DNA from: Candidatus Altimarinota bacterium | GTDB taxonomy: Bacteria; Patescibacteriota; Gracilibacteria; BD1-5; UBA6164 | Direction of reading: 5' to 3' | DNA: 41,994 bases | NCBI GenBank assembly: GCA_028688895.1 | Contig: JAQTXG010000014.1 | Location: 1 to 41,994 of the forward strand | Shown: positions 29,478-40,218 of the stretch, piece after piece | Numbering within the stretch: the stretch's first letter is position 1 | Layout of the letters: each line of letters begins with the position of its first letter | Notes under the pieces: model-generated | Database searches by the model: none | Told to the model about the DNA's origin: nothing | What the model saw: the letters and a program-made list of their open reading frames with translations, nothing else | Translations under genes and position numbers: made by a program

Positions 29478-30674
29478 TTATTTAATTATTTGTTTTAATT
29501 TTTCACTTCATTCATTTTGAATTATTTCGTGAATTTCTACTATAGATAAAAGTGATTTTTTTAGATTTAATAAATCTCTAGGATTTGCTCTATTTAATGC
29601 CAATCTGTTTAGGATTGAATTGATGTTTGATACATATTCTAGTTTTTCTCTGATTTTGTCTAGTAGTATTTTATTTTTTGTGAATTCTTCTATGAAATCG
29701 AGTCTGTTTTTTATCTGTTCTATATTGTTAAGTGGTTTGATGATTTGTTCTCTCAAAAAACTTGTTCACATAGATGTTTTTGTTTTGTTTAACACTCAGA
29801 ATAATGTTCATATAGTAGATGATTTTGTAGAAAAATTGTAGACTAGATCTAGGTTGTTTATAGTAGATTCATCTAGATTCATATATGAGTCGAAGCTGAT
29901 ATATGAGATAGTATTTAAAAAATCTAGTTTTGTTTTTTGGTTTGCTTCTAGGTATTCCAACAATAATGAGCTGGATTTTTGTGATAATGGCTTGTTTTCT
30001 ATTCAAAATCATTCTAATGTCTTTACTTGGAAATGATTTATTAATTTTTGCTTTACTTTTTCTTTTGGATCAAAGTAATAAATATTTAATGAAAACTTTT
30101 TTTCTAGTATTTCTATCAGTTCTGTATTACCATACAATTTTTTTTCTAGTACTACTTCCTTTGGTCACAATTTATAGAGTTCATTTTTTAGGTTTGACAT
30201 ACTGTTAAATTCTCCTGTGCTCCATTTGTTTGTTCAGATATCTAATAAGCTTATTCCGTATAATCATTCATTTTCTACTATAGATATTATATAATTGCTT
30301 GAGTTGTCTGAATCATAAATATCTCACTCCAAACTAAGTGTAGCAGGAGTAACTACTCTGACTACTTCCCTCTTGACTATTCATTTCAATTTTGGATCTG
30401 AAACTTGTTCTGCAAATGCTACTTTGTATCAAGCATTTATAAAAAGTGGTAGGTATTTTTCTTTTGCATGGAATGGTATACCTGCAAGTGGAGTCGGATT
30501 AGCTGAGTTTTTGTTTCTAGTAGTTATAGCAATTCATAAAACTTTGTGTGCTATGTGTGCATCATCATCAAACATCTCATAGAAATCTCACATCCTGAAA
30601 AAAAGGATACAATCCTTGTATTGTTCCTTCATTTCGTAGTATTGTACCATTGCTGGTGTGATGTTTTCGTTCAT
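29478..30674 (-). CDS. mutS: Truncated MutS, mismatch-binding half only (code 25)
   Basis: 398 aa instead of the usual 800-900. Domain I is intact, with the mismatch-stacking motif in FFRMGDFYEMFDDDA (Gly = TGA), LAGIPFHA, and AGYKVAFAEQV. The connector domain follows. Domain III begins (LDLVYNF…TKTSMGTSFLREQIIKPL, LALNRANPRDLLNLKKSL) and the frame then stops at TAA. The clamp, the ATPase with Walker A/B, and the dimer interface are missing, and the next gene starts four bases later. It may bind mismatches but cannot act as a normal MutS ATPase. It may be a remnant, or the other half may be elsewhere. Confidence 0.9.
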
Positions 30675-30686
30675 AATGATATTGTA

Positions 30687-30752
30687 TTGAATAATTTATA
30701 TCCCTAACTTGAATAATTTATATCCCTATCTTGAATAATTTATATCCCTATC
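30687..30752. repeat. Three tandem copies of a 22-bp repeat
   Basis: The unit TTGAATAATTTATATCCCTATC occurs three times in a row, the first ending AAC. It sits directly upstream of the mutS start on the minus strand. The unit end (ATCCCTATC) also forms the outer end of the adjoining palindrome, so the two repeats share sequence. Confidence 0.9.
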
Positions 30753-30860
30753 TTGAATTCTTTCCCTTTAGTCAAAGAGAAAGAGGACCAGTTTAAAAAT
30801 AATAATTAACTATGTAGCCTCTTTCTCTTCATAGGAAGGGAAAGAATTCAAGATAGGGAT
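30744..30860. repeat. 117-bp interrupted palindrome
   Basis: A perfect 25-bp inverted repeat (30744-30768 with 30836-30860) encloses an inner 12-bp inverted repeat (30775-30786 with 30818-30829). It lies between ftsW/rodA and mutS. Part of it also matches the repeat at 11255-11321. It resembles a short mobile palindrome (MITE- or REP-like) more than a terminator. Confidence 0.8.
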
Positions 30861-30863
30861 TTT

Positions 30864-32078
30864 TTAAAACATAAATTTTTTTCTGTTTAATCTAGAAAAT
30901 TGTTGTTCGCTGTCTATATATCTAGAGATGTTTAGTTGTATGGCTAGTCATATAGCTAGTGTAAGTAGAGATGATCAACCATAGCTGATAAATGGTAGTG
31001 TGATTCATGTAAGAGGGACTATGTTTAGATTTACTCATATGTTTATAAATGCTTGTATAAGTATCCGTGACGAGATTCAAATGGATACGTATTTGGCGAA
31101 TAAATCAGGTACTCTAGATGCTATGTAAAATCATCTATATCATATAAACATATACAAACTCATAAGTACTAGTCATCCTATAAATCATAATTCTTCTATA
31201 ACTACTGAAAATATGAAATCTCATTGTACTTCTGGTAGATAACCAAATTTTTGTATAGATCATCAAAATCATAATCATTTGAATCATCAGCTTCAGATAG
31301 CTATAAGTGCTTGTTCTGTTTGGTAGTTTATCGTTTTGTTTTTGATTGCTTCTTCGTTGTCGGCTAAATAGTTATCTATTCTTTGAGTTATATAACCAAG
31401 TGAATTAATGTTTTTTCATGTTTCTTTGTCATAGTCTCATATAGAATAAACTGTTATGAGTAGCAAGCATCAGATTCAAATCGTAGTGAGTAAATGTTTT
31501 GGATTCATTCATGCATAGAAATACATGATAACTGAAACTGGGACTATTACCATAATAGTTCAAAAGTCTGGTTGTAGAGCTACTAGTAAAGTGACTCATC
31601 CTAGGATTGTCATAAAAGGTATATATCAGCGCTTGAAGCTTTCTAGATATCACTTAAACTTTTTGAAAAATGCTGCTAGATATATAATCAGTGCTAGTTT
31701 TAAAAATTCGGTTGGTTGAATAGTAAAAGGTATTCATGGAATACTTATCCATCACTTTGCTCATTTTAAACTCATTCACATGATAAGAACAAACAGCATA
31801 AGTCATATAGCTACGTAAAATATATTTTTTGAATATTTTTCAAATAAAGTATAATTTATTTTTACTATAAATCATAGTAATACCATAGAAATAATTACGT
31901 GTCATATATTTCTAAGTACATAAAAATAGTTATATGAACTTTCAATCAATCAGTTACTTACCATTTTGTCTGTCAATTTGAAAGAAGAATATACTGATAC
32001 AGATGATATCATAATCATTCAAAATACTACTAGAAATAGGACTGTAAAGAATAATTTGTAATCAACATTTTTTTTCAT
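30864..32078 (-). CDS. FtsW/RodA-family peptidoglycan polymerase (code 25)
   Basis: 404 aa with about ten membrane helices, a SEDS glycosyltransferase that polymerises lipid II into glycan strands. Recognisable parts: GAKGWISIPGIPFTIQPTEFLKLALIIYLA (the conserved K-G-A-x-RWI and Q-P-S-E blocks), LQPDFGTIMVIVPV, and the C-terminal NIGVNLNIVPLTGITLPFISYGGSSLL (N-x-G-M…PxTGxxLPFxSxGGSS). Glycines are mostly TGA; the many invariant glycines of this family make the recoding obvious. FtsW and RodA cannot be separated by eye. yggT lies 3 bases upstream. Confidence 0.92.
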
Positions 32079-32081
32079 AGA

Positions 32082-32369
32082 TTAATTCATTAGGTTACTT
32101 ACTTCAACTAAAAGGTTTGGAAAAACTATGTATAATGCTCATTTTATAAATATGATGAGAATTATGGCTACTATAGGTGTAAAATCTAGTGGTCAAAAAG
32201 TAGTAGGGATAATTTTTCTGATGTTTTTGTATATAGGATCTATTATATCGGCTAAAAATTTTGGTCTGAGATTTAGTCAAAATAAAATAAGCCAAGATAA
32301 TATTACATCAAATATTATTAAATACGAGATTATTTCTAAAAATATTATTATTGCTAAAAGTATTTGCAT
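32082..32369 (-). CDS. yggT: YggT-family membrane protein (code 25)
   Basis: 95 aa, the normal length. Two hydrophobic segments surround the family signature region FDVILSWLILFGLNLRPKFLADIIDPIYKNIKKIIP and LDFTPIVAIILIIFI (the 'D-F-[ST]-P' block). YggT-like proteins are poorly understood membrane proteins often linked to cell division or cell-envelope genes. Its ATG is one base from the rnc stop and ftsW/rodA follows, giving the order rnc-yggT-ftsW/rodA. Confidence 0.88.
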
Positions 32370-32370
32370 G

Positions 32371-33099
32371 TTATTTTTTTATGTTATTAAATCAGTCTTG
32401 TGCTGCTTTTTCTTGTGCTTTTTTCTTGCTTGATCATGTTCATTTTCAAATCAATTTTTCTCACAAGTAAACTCATACTTCAAATGTCTTGTCATGATCT
32501 AGTCAAGATTCATTTAATACTATATATGTAGGAGTTATTTCGTATTCAGCTTGAGCGTATTCTTGTATAGTTGTTTTGTAGTCTTTTGTCATATTGTTTT
32601 CTATGATTTCAGAAACACTAGGATATATATGAGTATTTATAAAATCAGTAGCAATTTGTAATCCTAAATCCATATATATGGCTCAAATCAGTGCTTCTAC
32701 TACATTTGCTAGTAGATAATCGTTTTTTCTTCATCAGGTCATTTCTTCTCATTTTCATAGTACTAAGTATTCTGAAAAATGAAGGGTTTTAGCTGTTTTT
32801 GAAAGATTTGTTCATCTGACTAATGCACTTCTAATATCTGTAAGCTCTCACTCTGTTTTTTTTGGATAATCATTGAATAAGTTTGTAGTGATAACCAATT
32901 CTAAAACTGCATCTCATAAAAATTCTAGTCTTTCGTTGTGTTCTGGAGTGAAGTCTGGTTTTTCATTTACTACTGATCTATGGATAAATGCTAGAATATA
33001 GTGAGAAATCTCATTGTACTTTATATCTAGTTTTTTTAATAATTTATCAAATTTTTCTATTAAAGCATCGCTTTGTATCGCTTTTTTTCTAATAACCAT
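32371..33099 (-). CDS. rnc: Ribonuclease III (code 25)
   Basis: 242 aa. The RNase III signature NERLEFLGDAVLEL (residues 55-68, Gly = TGA) carries the catalytic Glu/Asp. A second acidic block is NVVEALIGAIYMDLG. The C-terminal double-stranded RNA-binding domain (YEITPTYIVLNESGQDHDKTFEVGVYL … SKKKAQEKAAQDG) is complete. It processes rRNA precursors and double-stranded RNA. The ATG lies in an AT-rich leader, without Shine-Dalgarno. Confidence 0.95.
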
Positions 33100-33221
33100 T
33101 TTATTTTTAATTAATGTAAATAATTAAAAATAAAAAATTTAAAACTAATAAGTGTATATTCTTAGCTTTAAACTTTTTATTTTTGTAGTATTATATTAGT
33201 TTTTTTATCCAAAAAGTAAAG

Positions 33222-33253
33222 AAAAAACCAAACAAAATTTTGTTTGGTTTTTT
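33222..33253. terminator. Bidirectional terminator
   Basis: A perfect palindrome AAAAAACCAAACAAAA / TTTTGTTTGGTTTTTT between the rnc leader and the end of the large hydrolase-like gene. Confidence 0.9.
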
Positions 33254-33280
33254 CTGAGTGTGATTTTTATAGATATTATT

Positions 33281-35572
33281 TTAGTATATATTAATACTGT
33301 TTAAATTTAATCTATTTTCACCATAATTTACATATGAATTGTAAACTCATTTGAATAATCATGAAAAACTTTGTGTATATGTTTTTAATCCATTTGATAT
33401 TCTTACATTCCATCATTCTGATACATTTTTAAATATTCATCAGTTGTAATTGAAAAAATAATTGGCTGTTAAGTATTCTGGTATACTGAAACTTACTTTT
33501 GCAGTTTGTGATCATGTAACCATTACATTACCATTTGCTGAACTTTCAACTACTGTTTTGTAATTGTTTGATTTGTATGTTCTTCAGTCTGATCCTGTGT
33601 ATTTGAAATATCATACATAAGTATTTGCTGGTATAGATTGGATACTTATTTTGTATCATGCAAAATTATTAGTCCCTATTTCATAATAGTTTTCCCATCT
33701 AGCATCTAGTCTAACACATTGGTTTGATGTTCATGCACAATAACTAATGTTTTGTTTAGGTAGATTGGTTTTTGCTATTATATTTTGTGTATTATTTGCT
33801 GTAATGTAACTGTATGCAACTACTTCTCAGTTTGTAGCTGAGTCACAATTGTTTCAGTAAAGTATACAGTTGTAATAGTATTGGTTAAATGCTTGAGTGT
33901 TGATTGTACTTGTATCTGGTTTCAAAAAATCAATTATTTTGTTATCTATATTGCTTCAATTATTTGAATTGTGAGAATAATTGTTTACTAAATCATATTT
34001 GACATTGTATCAAAATATTTTCATATTGTTGTATAATAATTCACTATTTTTTTGATAATCTATTGTTTTATCATTTTTATCATAGATGATATAGTATTGT
34101 TTTGATTTACTTGATTGGTTTAACATAGAAAATACTGGACTATTGTCTTTTGCTCTTTGAGAATTTATTCTACTATAAGTATTTTGAATTCATAAAAAAT
34201 TGTTGGCTTTTTGCTCCATATTTACACTTGATAGATTTGTAGTCAAGTCATATATTCCAGAAATACCTAGTACTTTTTTTATAGTAGGAGTAGTTGCTTT
34301 TTGGATACATGTGTTGTCTCTATAACTAGATTGTTTTAGTGAGTATTGCATCGCTAGGTGTCAACCTGCTCATATTCATCAGATGTATATATTGTCAGTA
34401 TCTAGATTGTATTTTGTTTTGTTTCTTTCTATCCATTGTAGTGCACAGTCTATATCTGAGTATACGCTGTAAACTCCTGCTGTGTTTAGGTTGCTCAGTG
34501 TGTGGTCTATAGATACGTATCAGATACCATTTCTGAGAAGATTTTCACGCATAAAACTAGTGTTTGCACTGAAGCTAAAATTTCTATCTCATCATCACCA
34601 TAAATCACTATTTACATCTATATAAACTGGTACTCTTGATGAAATATTTGGAGTTTGGATATTTAATTTCAGATTTCATTTGTAGCTAATATCTCTTTCA
34701 AGTACTGCTCAGTATACGTTTCAATTAGTGATTGTAGAAGTGTTTGATATTGTGTTATAATTTGTGTTATAATTGTTATTATAATTGGTAGTATTATCTA
34801 CATTTATTATATTATTTATCAATGATAAATCGTCAGGATATACATAAAACACATTGTTATCTGATTTTCTATATCATTCACAATTTGAATCTTCACTTAT
34901 GAAGTAATCAGTTCATTTTATACAGTTGTAGATTCTGACTCTACCAGCTGAATAAGTAGTCCATGCATATCATACAAAATTGGCTGTTTTGTTGTATGTC
35001 AGGTATCACTCTGCTCATGCTGAAGAGATGTACAAATCTTTGCTTCATTGTACATAATCTTTGCTAATAAAATACGTAGAAACTAGAGATTCTCATACAT
35101 ATTTAGTTATTTGAGAGTTTGTTTTAGTAGTATATGATTTTAGATAATATTTACTTGTATTGTTGTTGTATGTTTTAAATATATATGTAGGATCAAATCA
35201 ATTATTTCAATCATTTCAATCATTGTATGAGTATGGATCAAAAGTAGTGTTTGAATATGATGTATTATAATTTTGATTTACTATAGTATTTAAATCACAA
35301 TTCATTCATGAGTCACACTTGAAATAGTAGTAGTAACTTTTGTTTTTGAAACAGTCAGTTCTGTTGTAATATGATACTTGATTATTGTATTCTAAAATCT
35401 TGTTGTTACACAATTTTTCAGTACTATATTTGCTCGATATAATGTATCAATTGCTCACTAGCTTGTTTATAGTGACATCATTTAATTCGTATAGTGCATA
35501 TGATTTGTTTAGAAAAAGTATGGCTATTAAGAATGAAACGAATACTAGGAAAAAGGTTTTTTTATTTTTCAT
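33281..35572 (-). CDS. Large secreted alpha/beta-hydrolase-like protein lacking the catalytic Ser (code 25)
   Basis: 763 aa with an N-terminal signal peptide (FFLVFVSFLIAILFL…SYA). The first about 280 residues are Tyr/Asn/Ser-rich surface-protein-like sequence. Residues about 310-540 resemble BD-FAE/HSL-type esterases: LWGGGDRNFSF (oxyanion region), SIDHTLS, DIDCALQWIERNKTKYNLDTDNIYI, then GGIGAGGHLAM where the family has GG-x-S-AGGHLA, so the nucleophile Ser position (residue 401, codon 34370-34372) is TGA = Gly. The Asp (YDKNDKTI) and His (NNYSHNSN) partners remain. A Cys-containing C-terminal domain follows. It could be a pseudoenzyme that binds a ligand. Confidence 0.75.
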
Positions 35573-35888
35573 AATAGTGTTTTATAAAATAATAAATATA
35601 TTATATATAAAAAATATTGCTTGGCAAATGAAATAATTTTTTTTAAGTTTTTGTGTTGGATTGTTTTGGGATATATAGTTTGGTGGAAGACTTTTTTTGT
35701 AAATTTGTATTTTACATATACTCATCTAAATTAAGTACTGAGAATATTGATAGCTTAAAATTATAGTCTCTGTCTAGGTTTTTCTGAATTGTAAAAAAAC
35801 AAGTAAAAAATCATTTTTTACTTGGGGGTGTTGTCAATTAAATATAAGGCTAAACTCGCTAAATAAATATAATGATATCACTTTGCAT
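35573..35888. other. Intergenic region with terminator
   Basis: About 315 AT-rich bases with no credible gene. The only clear structure is the hairpin CAAGTAAAAAA-tca-TTTTTTACTTG at 35800-35824, a probable terminator for the restriction-modification operon. The leader of the hydrolase-like gene occupies the left side. Confidence 0.7.
35800..35824 (-). terminator. Terminator of the C-R-M operon
   Basis: An 11-bp stem with a 3-base loop and A/T tract lies about 65 bases past the methyltransferase stop. Confidence 0.75.
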
Positions 35889-36956
35889 TTACCTTATCTC
35901 CACATAATGTAAATACTCAGTTACACTGTCCTTTTTATGATTTCTATTCTCTGTTTTATCAGCCTTGAATCTCCTATATTCTTTTGTAAATATTCAGTAT
36001 TTTCATCTACTTCACATTATTTCTTTTATATCATCCAAAGACAATAATCATTCGCAATTATAGCTTAAAAATACATATTTTGCATCTATATTTTTTATCA
36101 GTTCTGCAAATGCTTTTTTTACTTCTCATCTTTTGCTATAATCAGATTTTTGTTCTGAACAGTCTCTCATACCAGTTTTACCACTTATTTTTGGGTTATC
36201 ATATTTAGCAATTGTTTCAAGTATATGGTAATTTCCAGAATATTGTCTATGGTTGTATGGTGGGTCTAGATAAACTACATCATGACTAGTCTCCAAAATA
36301 AGTTTATTTACATCACTATTATATATATCGTGTGATAATAAATCATTATTATAATTTGCTGGTTCTAGAATTAATGTTTTTTCTGCTGATTTTTTTAGTT
36401 TTTTTAAATAAGCTCAATATACGCTTGCTGTATTTGCTACTTTGTCTATTGCTTCTAATAAACTAGCTAGTAAAAAGAAATATTCATCTTCATTTAATAA
36501 ATTTTTATCTTTCCATTCTCCTATTTTTTGTCTGATTGTATCACATTTTATAGCATTTTCATCACTGAAATACAATCTCTCATATTCACTTCACTTTGTT
36601 CATCAAAAACTATAGTTTTTATATATAAATCATTTCTTTCATTTTAGATTATTTAAGTAATCCAAAACTGTTTGTTTATATGTATTTACATTTCCAGTAA
36701 ATAGTTCTGGTATTTCATTTACCAAGTTGGCAAAATACAAATCACTATGGTTTCATATATAATTTCTATTCAATACAAAGCTATAATATTGCAAGTCGTT
36801 TGCTATCACTTTGTGTCACTTTTCTTTGAAATATCTTCATACTATTCCTGTACCTGCAAACAAGTCTGAAAAAATATAATCTTTTCTTCATACTATTTTA
36901 TTTATATTTTTTTCAATAAATTCCAAAAGGGATTTTTTCGATCAGATGTAGTTCAT
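35889..36956 (-). CDS. D12-class DNA N6-adenine methyltransferase (code 25)
   Basis: 355 aa. The N-terminus MNYIGSKKSLLEFI is typical of the D12 (Dam-like, alpha) class. The AdoMet motif is DLFAGTGIVGRYF (residues 31-43) and the catalytic motif is DVVYLDPPYNHRQY (DPPY). A target-recognition region lies between them. It would protect the site cut by the endonuclease encoded 50 bases upstream. Many glycines are TGA, including those of motif I, so the gene is fully adapted to the recoded genome. Confidence 0.92.
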
Positions 36957-37005
36957 TTTTTATAAGTTTTATATATTATTGTTACTTATAGTATTCAAAA
37001 ATATA

Positions 37006-37641
37006 TTATTTTCAAATAAATTTTAAATTTTTTCTAAATTCTATTGGATCGTACCAAAAACATCATTTACATCATAATTTTTCGTTATATTTTTCTCATC
37101 ATTCAATATATGAAATTGTGTATCACAATTTTTTAGCATCATATCTAATTCAAGTTTCTACACACTCTTTACAAAATTGCCTTTTTGCATCATTTGCAGG
37201 TTTACTCAAAGGTTGAAAATCTTCTAGTTTTTGTGTTTTAGTATTCATTGTAACTAAATTATTCTTTCTTCAGTCTTTATGGTCTACTTCTGTTTTATGG
37301 TCACAACTTCTATTAGTTCATAATATAACACATCTTTTACTTGATATTTCTTTTTTTATATCACTTCTAATTGCTTGAGATATGTGTTTAGAGTCTGTAT
37401 TATTAAATCAAACTAATCTAATTCTATCAATTTTAACTCATGGAGTTTGTGTTTTATCAGTTTCTATTATGTATTTTTTTGCTAATCAAGAAGATTTTCT
37501 TCACCAACTTAATCAATTTAATAATTCTAATTCAGAATATTTTCAAATAAATTCACTTGTATTAACCCATCTTGAATCTCAATTTTCATTTGGTTTTGCT
37601 AATTCTAAAAATAAATCAATTTTACTTTTTTTAATAGTCAT
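37006..37641 (-). CDS. HNH-type type II restriction endonuclease, ICEA/NlaIII-like (code 25)
   Basis: 211 aa. The HNH core is CDHKTEVDHKDGRKNN (residues about 113-128), with general-base His in VDH and a distal Asn. Two Cys pairs (C157/C160 and C191/C194) probably bind zinc. The block LEDFQPLSKPANDAKRQFCKEC and the ending GCFWYDPIEFRKN recall the ICEA/NlaIII group, whose known members cut CATG; that specificity is only a guess here. A helix-turn-helix gene lies 9 bases upstream and a DNA adenine methylase downstream, which fixes its role as the R component. TGA is used for Gly throughout. Confidence 0.82.
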
Positions 37642-37650
37642 AAATAAATG

Positions 37651-37854
37651 TTATAAAAATAAATCTTTAATATCAACCTCAAGTGACTTAGCTATTTTTT
37701 CTATATTTTCTAGAGAGAGATTTTTTTCTCATCTTTCTACATTTCAAATATAAGTCCTATGAAGACCTGATAAACTCGCTAATTTTTCTTGTGATATTCA
37801 AAGATTTTTTCTTAAATCCCTTATTTTGTTTCAAAATTTGATTTTTATATCCAT
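37651..37854 (-). CDS. XRE-family controller (C) protein (code 25)
   Basis: 67 aa helix-turn-helix protein (FGNKIRDLRKNLGISQEKLASLSGLHRTYIGNVERGEKNLSLENI). Size, sequence and position directly in front of the restriction endonuclease are those of C proteins, which time the expression of restriction enzyme relative to methylase. Its likely operator is the perfect palindrome at 37879-37908. Three or four of its glycines are TGA, one within the recognition-helix turn (YIGNVERG). Confidence 0.9.
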
Positions 37855-37878
37855 AAAAATTTTTTAAAAATAAAAAAT

Positions 37879-37908
37879 ATAGTCATCATTATATATAATG
37901 ATGACTAT
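37879..37908. promoter_or_regulatory. Perfect 30-bp palindrome upstream of the C gene
   Basis: ATAGTCATCATTATA followed directly by its reverse complement, 25 bases upstream of the C-protein ATG. It contains TATAAT in both directions. It is a candidate C-protein operator overlapping the promoter. It could also serve as the terminator of the HEPN-motif gene, which ends 22 bases away; the sequence does not have the usual T-run. Confidence 0.6.
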
Positions 37909-37929
37909 AAATCTACATACTATAAGTAG

Positions 37930-39351
37930 TTATTTTAATAATATTTTTAAATCTTTTATTTTTTTTCTAAACTTGTCATTAGATTTTAATTTATCAAGGT
38001 CTTTTTCTTTTTTTATATCTTCAATAAAATCTTTTACACTGTCATCAACAATTTTATCTTTTATTATATCTAATAATTCTAAAAATCTCATTTTACATTT
38101 ATTATATCTAAGTTTTGACGATATTCAATCGTGGGAATAAGAAGTTAATGCTATTAATGAAAGAGACTTATCAAATTTTTTTATTAAATCATAATATATT
38201 GGATCTGCATTCCAAGCATATCAATTTCAATTAGTTAAGAATACTTCAACAAGTGTATATACATATACATGACTTATTTGATTAGGTATTGATCAAAAAT
38301 CACCTACAATTGATCTTAATTGTTTTGCAAATATGGGCTCACTATAGTAATTATTACTAGAGTTATGAGAGTTAAGTAAATTTTCTAATGAATCTTGAAT
38401 TTCAATAATTTTTAAATTTATTGGAATAAATGATTCCCCATTAATTATTTTTAAAAAATCTCTAGATTTTTTTTCTTCAAATTCAAAATTATTTATTTTG
38501 AATCAAGCATATCTTAGTCATAAGTCAGATTTAATTGTATCAGGAATAAAATCAGAAAAATCTTTTAAGAATTTTACGATGTTATCATATCAAGTTTGAG
38601 TAGTTTTTTCATTGGTATAAATTCAAAATAATCAATTTATTAAATTTTCTTTTTGTAATTCAGGTAAATCTTTTAAATATTCAATTGATGACTTAATTGT
38701 TATTTGATCTATGTCCTTACTTTTAAGATCTCATAACAATTTATTTATTTCAACTGCAATTTTTGGTGTCTCTATAGATATTACCTCTTTTAGACAAATT
38801 TCAAAATAATGAAGTAATTGAATAGCTGATAAATTAGCATTATTTGGATGAGCTGCACTTGCCCAATTTCTCATGTACCTTATATTATCTAATTCTCTAA
38901 ATCACATTTCTGATATAAGTTCTATATTTTTACATCATCTAATTAATTCGTCATCAGTTAATTTTACTAAATCATCTTCATTATTCAGATCCTTTCTTCT
39001 TGATTCTCATATAGATAATGTATCATAAAAATATTTTATATTATATCATTTAACTTTTTCTCTTAAATCATTTATAGTTTCATTCCAAAGATAATTTAGA
39101 GCCGCATCAAATAATCAAGATGAAACCGCAGCCAAGAATTTAGATATATAAATAGCTTTACTTTTTCTTTGTTCATCAAGTATATTTAATGAATATCATA
39201 TATTATGAAAGAACCTAGACCTTTCATCAACTGACACAAGTATATTATCTGTTGGTAATCAATGATCACTAAAAATATCTAAAAGTTTAATTTCGTAATT
39301 CCTTAAGTCCAAAATGCAATTTTCTGTTTTAATAACTAAATTGTTAGTCAT
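37930..39351 (-). CDS. Unknown protein with HEPN-like RNase motif, coupled to a DNA methylase (code 25)
   Basis: 473 aa, soluble, helical, no signal peptide. Residues 161-168 read RNWASAAH, which fits the HEPN nuclease motif R-N-x(4-6)-H, in a helical context (FRELDNIRYMRNWASAAHPNNANLSAIQLLHYFEICL). The rest is unrecognised. The start is 3 bases past the stop of a DNA methyltransferase gene, so the two are one unit. It may be the restriction or abortive-infection effector paired with that methylase. At least 20 TGA codons are read as Gly. Assignment rests on one short motif and gene order. Confidence 0.75.
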
Positions 39352-39354
39352 ATA

Positions 39355-40137
39355 TTACTTCTTAAAAACTAAAATATACTCATGTTTAAATAAATAATAA
39401 TCACTATTTAATGCTCTATATTTCCATATTCATCAGCTCTTTGATTTTCATCTATTTCACTCCATATTCTTAACTATAACACTTTTTAATTTAAATCAAG
39501 TTTTTTGAGCTTCATTCATACATCAAAATCATAATGGTATCCATTCACTATTTTTATATTTATCTCAAATTACTACTATACAGTAAGCTCATTTTTTTAA
39601 TAGACTATATGTGTTTTCTAATACTTTTCAAAATTGATTATAAAATTCTTGAGTAGATTCACAATTTGATAAATCTTCCTTATTATCTGTGAATTTTATA
39701 ATGTCATCATAAGGTGGATGAAGTAAAGCTAAATCAAACCCTTCCTGTCAGTAAGCAGATAATAATCAATCAATTATATTTCTTATTTGTATATTTCTAC
39801 TATCTCAAAGTATAAAATTTTTATTAATTTTATTAGAGTTAATTAACTCTTTTGCTCTATTAACTAAACTTTCTTGAATATCTACTCATATAATGTTTCT
39901 TCATAATTCTTCGCATTCAACAGCTGTTGTTGCACTTCAAAGAAATGGATCAAAAACCCATCATCATTTTTTTGTATACCTTTTAATAAAATGCTCTGGT
40001 ATTTGTGGAATAAAATTTCCGTGATAAAAATTATCATGTTTTCCTCATTTCTTTCTCTCTGGAATTACCCAAAGACTATTCATATCCAAGTCTATCTCTT
40101 TCCAATTATTCAAATCCAAATCATTAAATTTAGGCAT
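39355..40137 (-). CDS. DNA methyltransferase (N4/N6, beta-type; code 25)
   Basis: 260 aa. Motif I VFDPFLGSATTAVECEELG (residues 61-79) and GVDI belong to the AdoMet site. The catalytic motif is LALLHPPYDD (residues 137-145): H-P-P-Y in place of D/N/S-P-P-Y, a variant seen in some modification methylases. The order motif I after a target-binding N-terminus, then IV, needs checking against family order. A second pair of direct repeats lies upstream. The gene is followed by the HEPN-motif gene, coupled at 3 bases. Confidence 0.85.
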
Positions 40138-40218
40138 TTTTTTATATTTAGTTATATATTTAAAATTTTGAATTATTTAATATGTCATTTTCAATTTATT
40201 GATTTTTGCTCTTATGAG

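Noticed and set aside
30687-30752. Possible mini CRISPR array
   Set aside because: The 22-bp units are directly adjacent with no spacers and there are no cas genes.
37382-37753. 123-aa plus-strand ORF
   Set aside because: It lies antisense across the HNH endonuclease and C-protein genes, both of which show family motifs on the minus strand.
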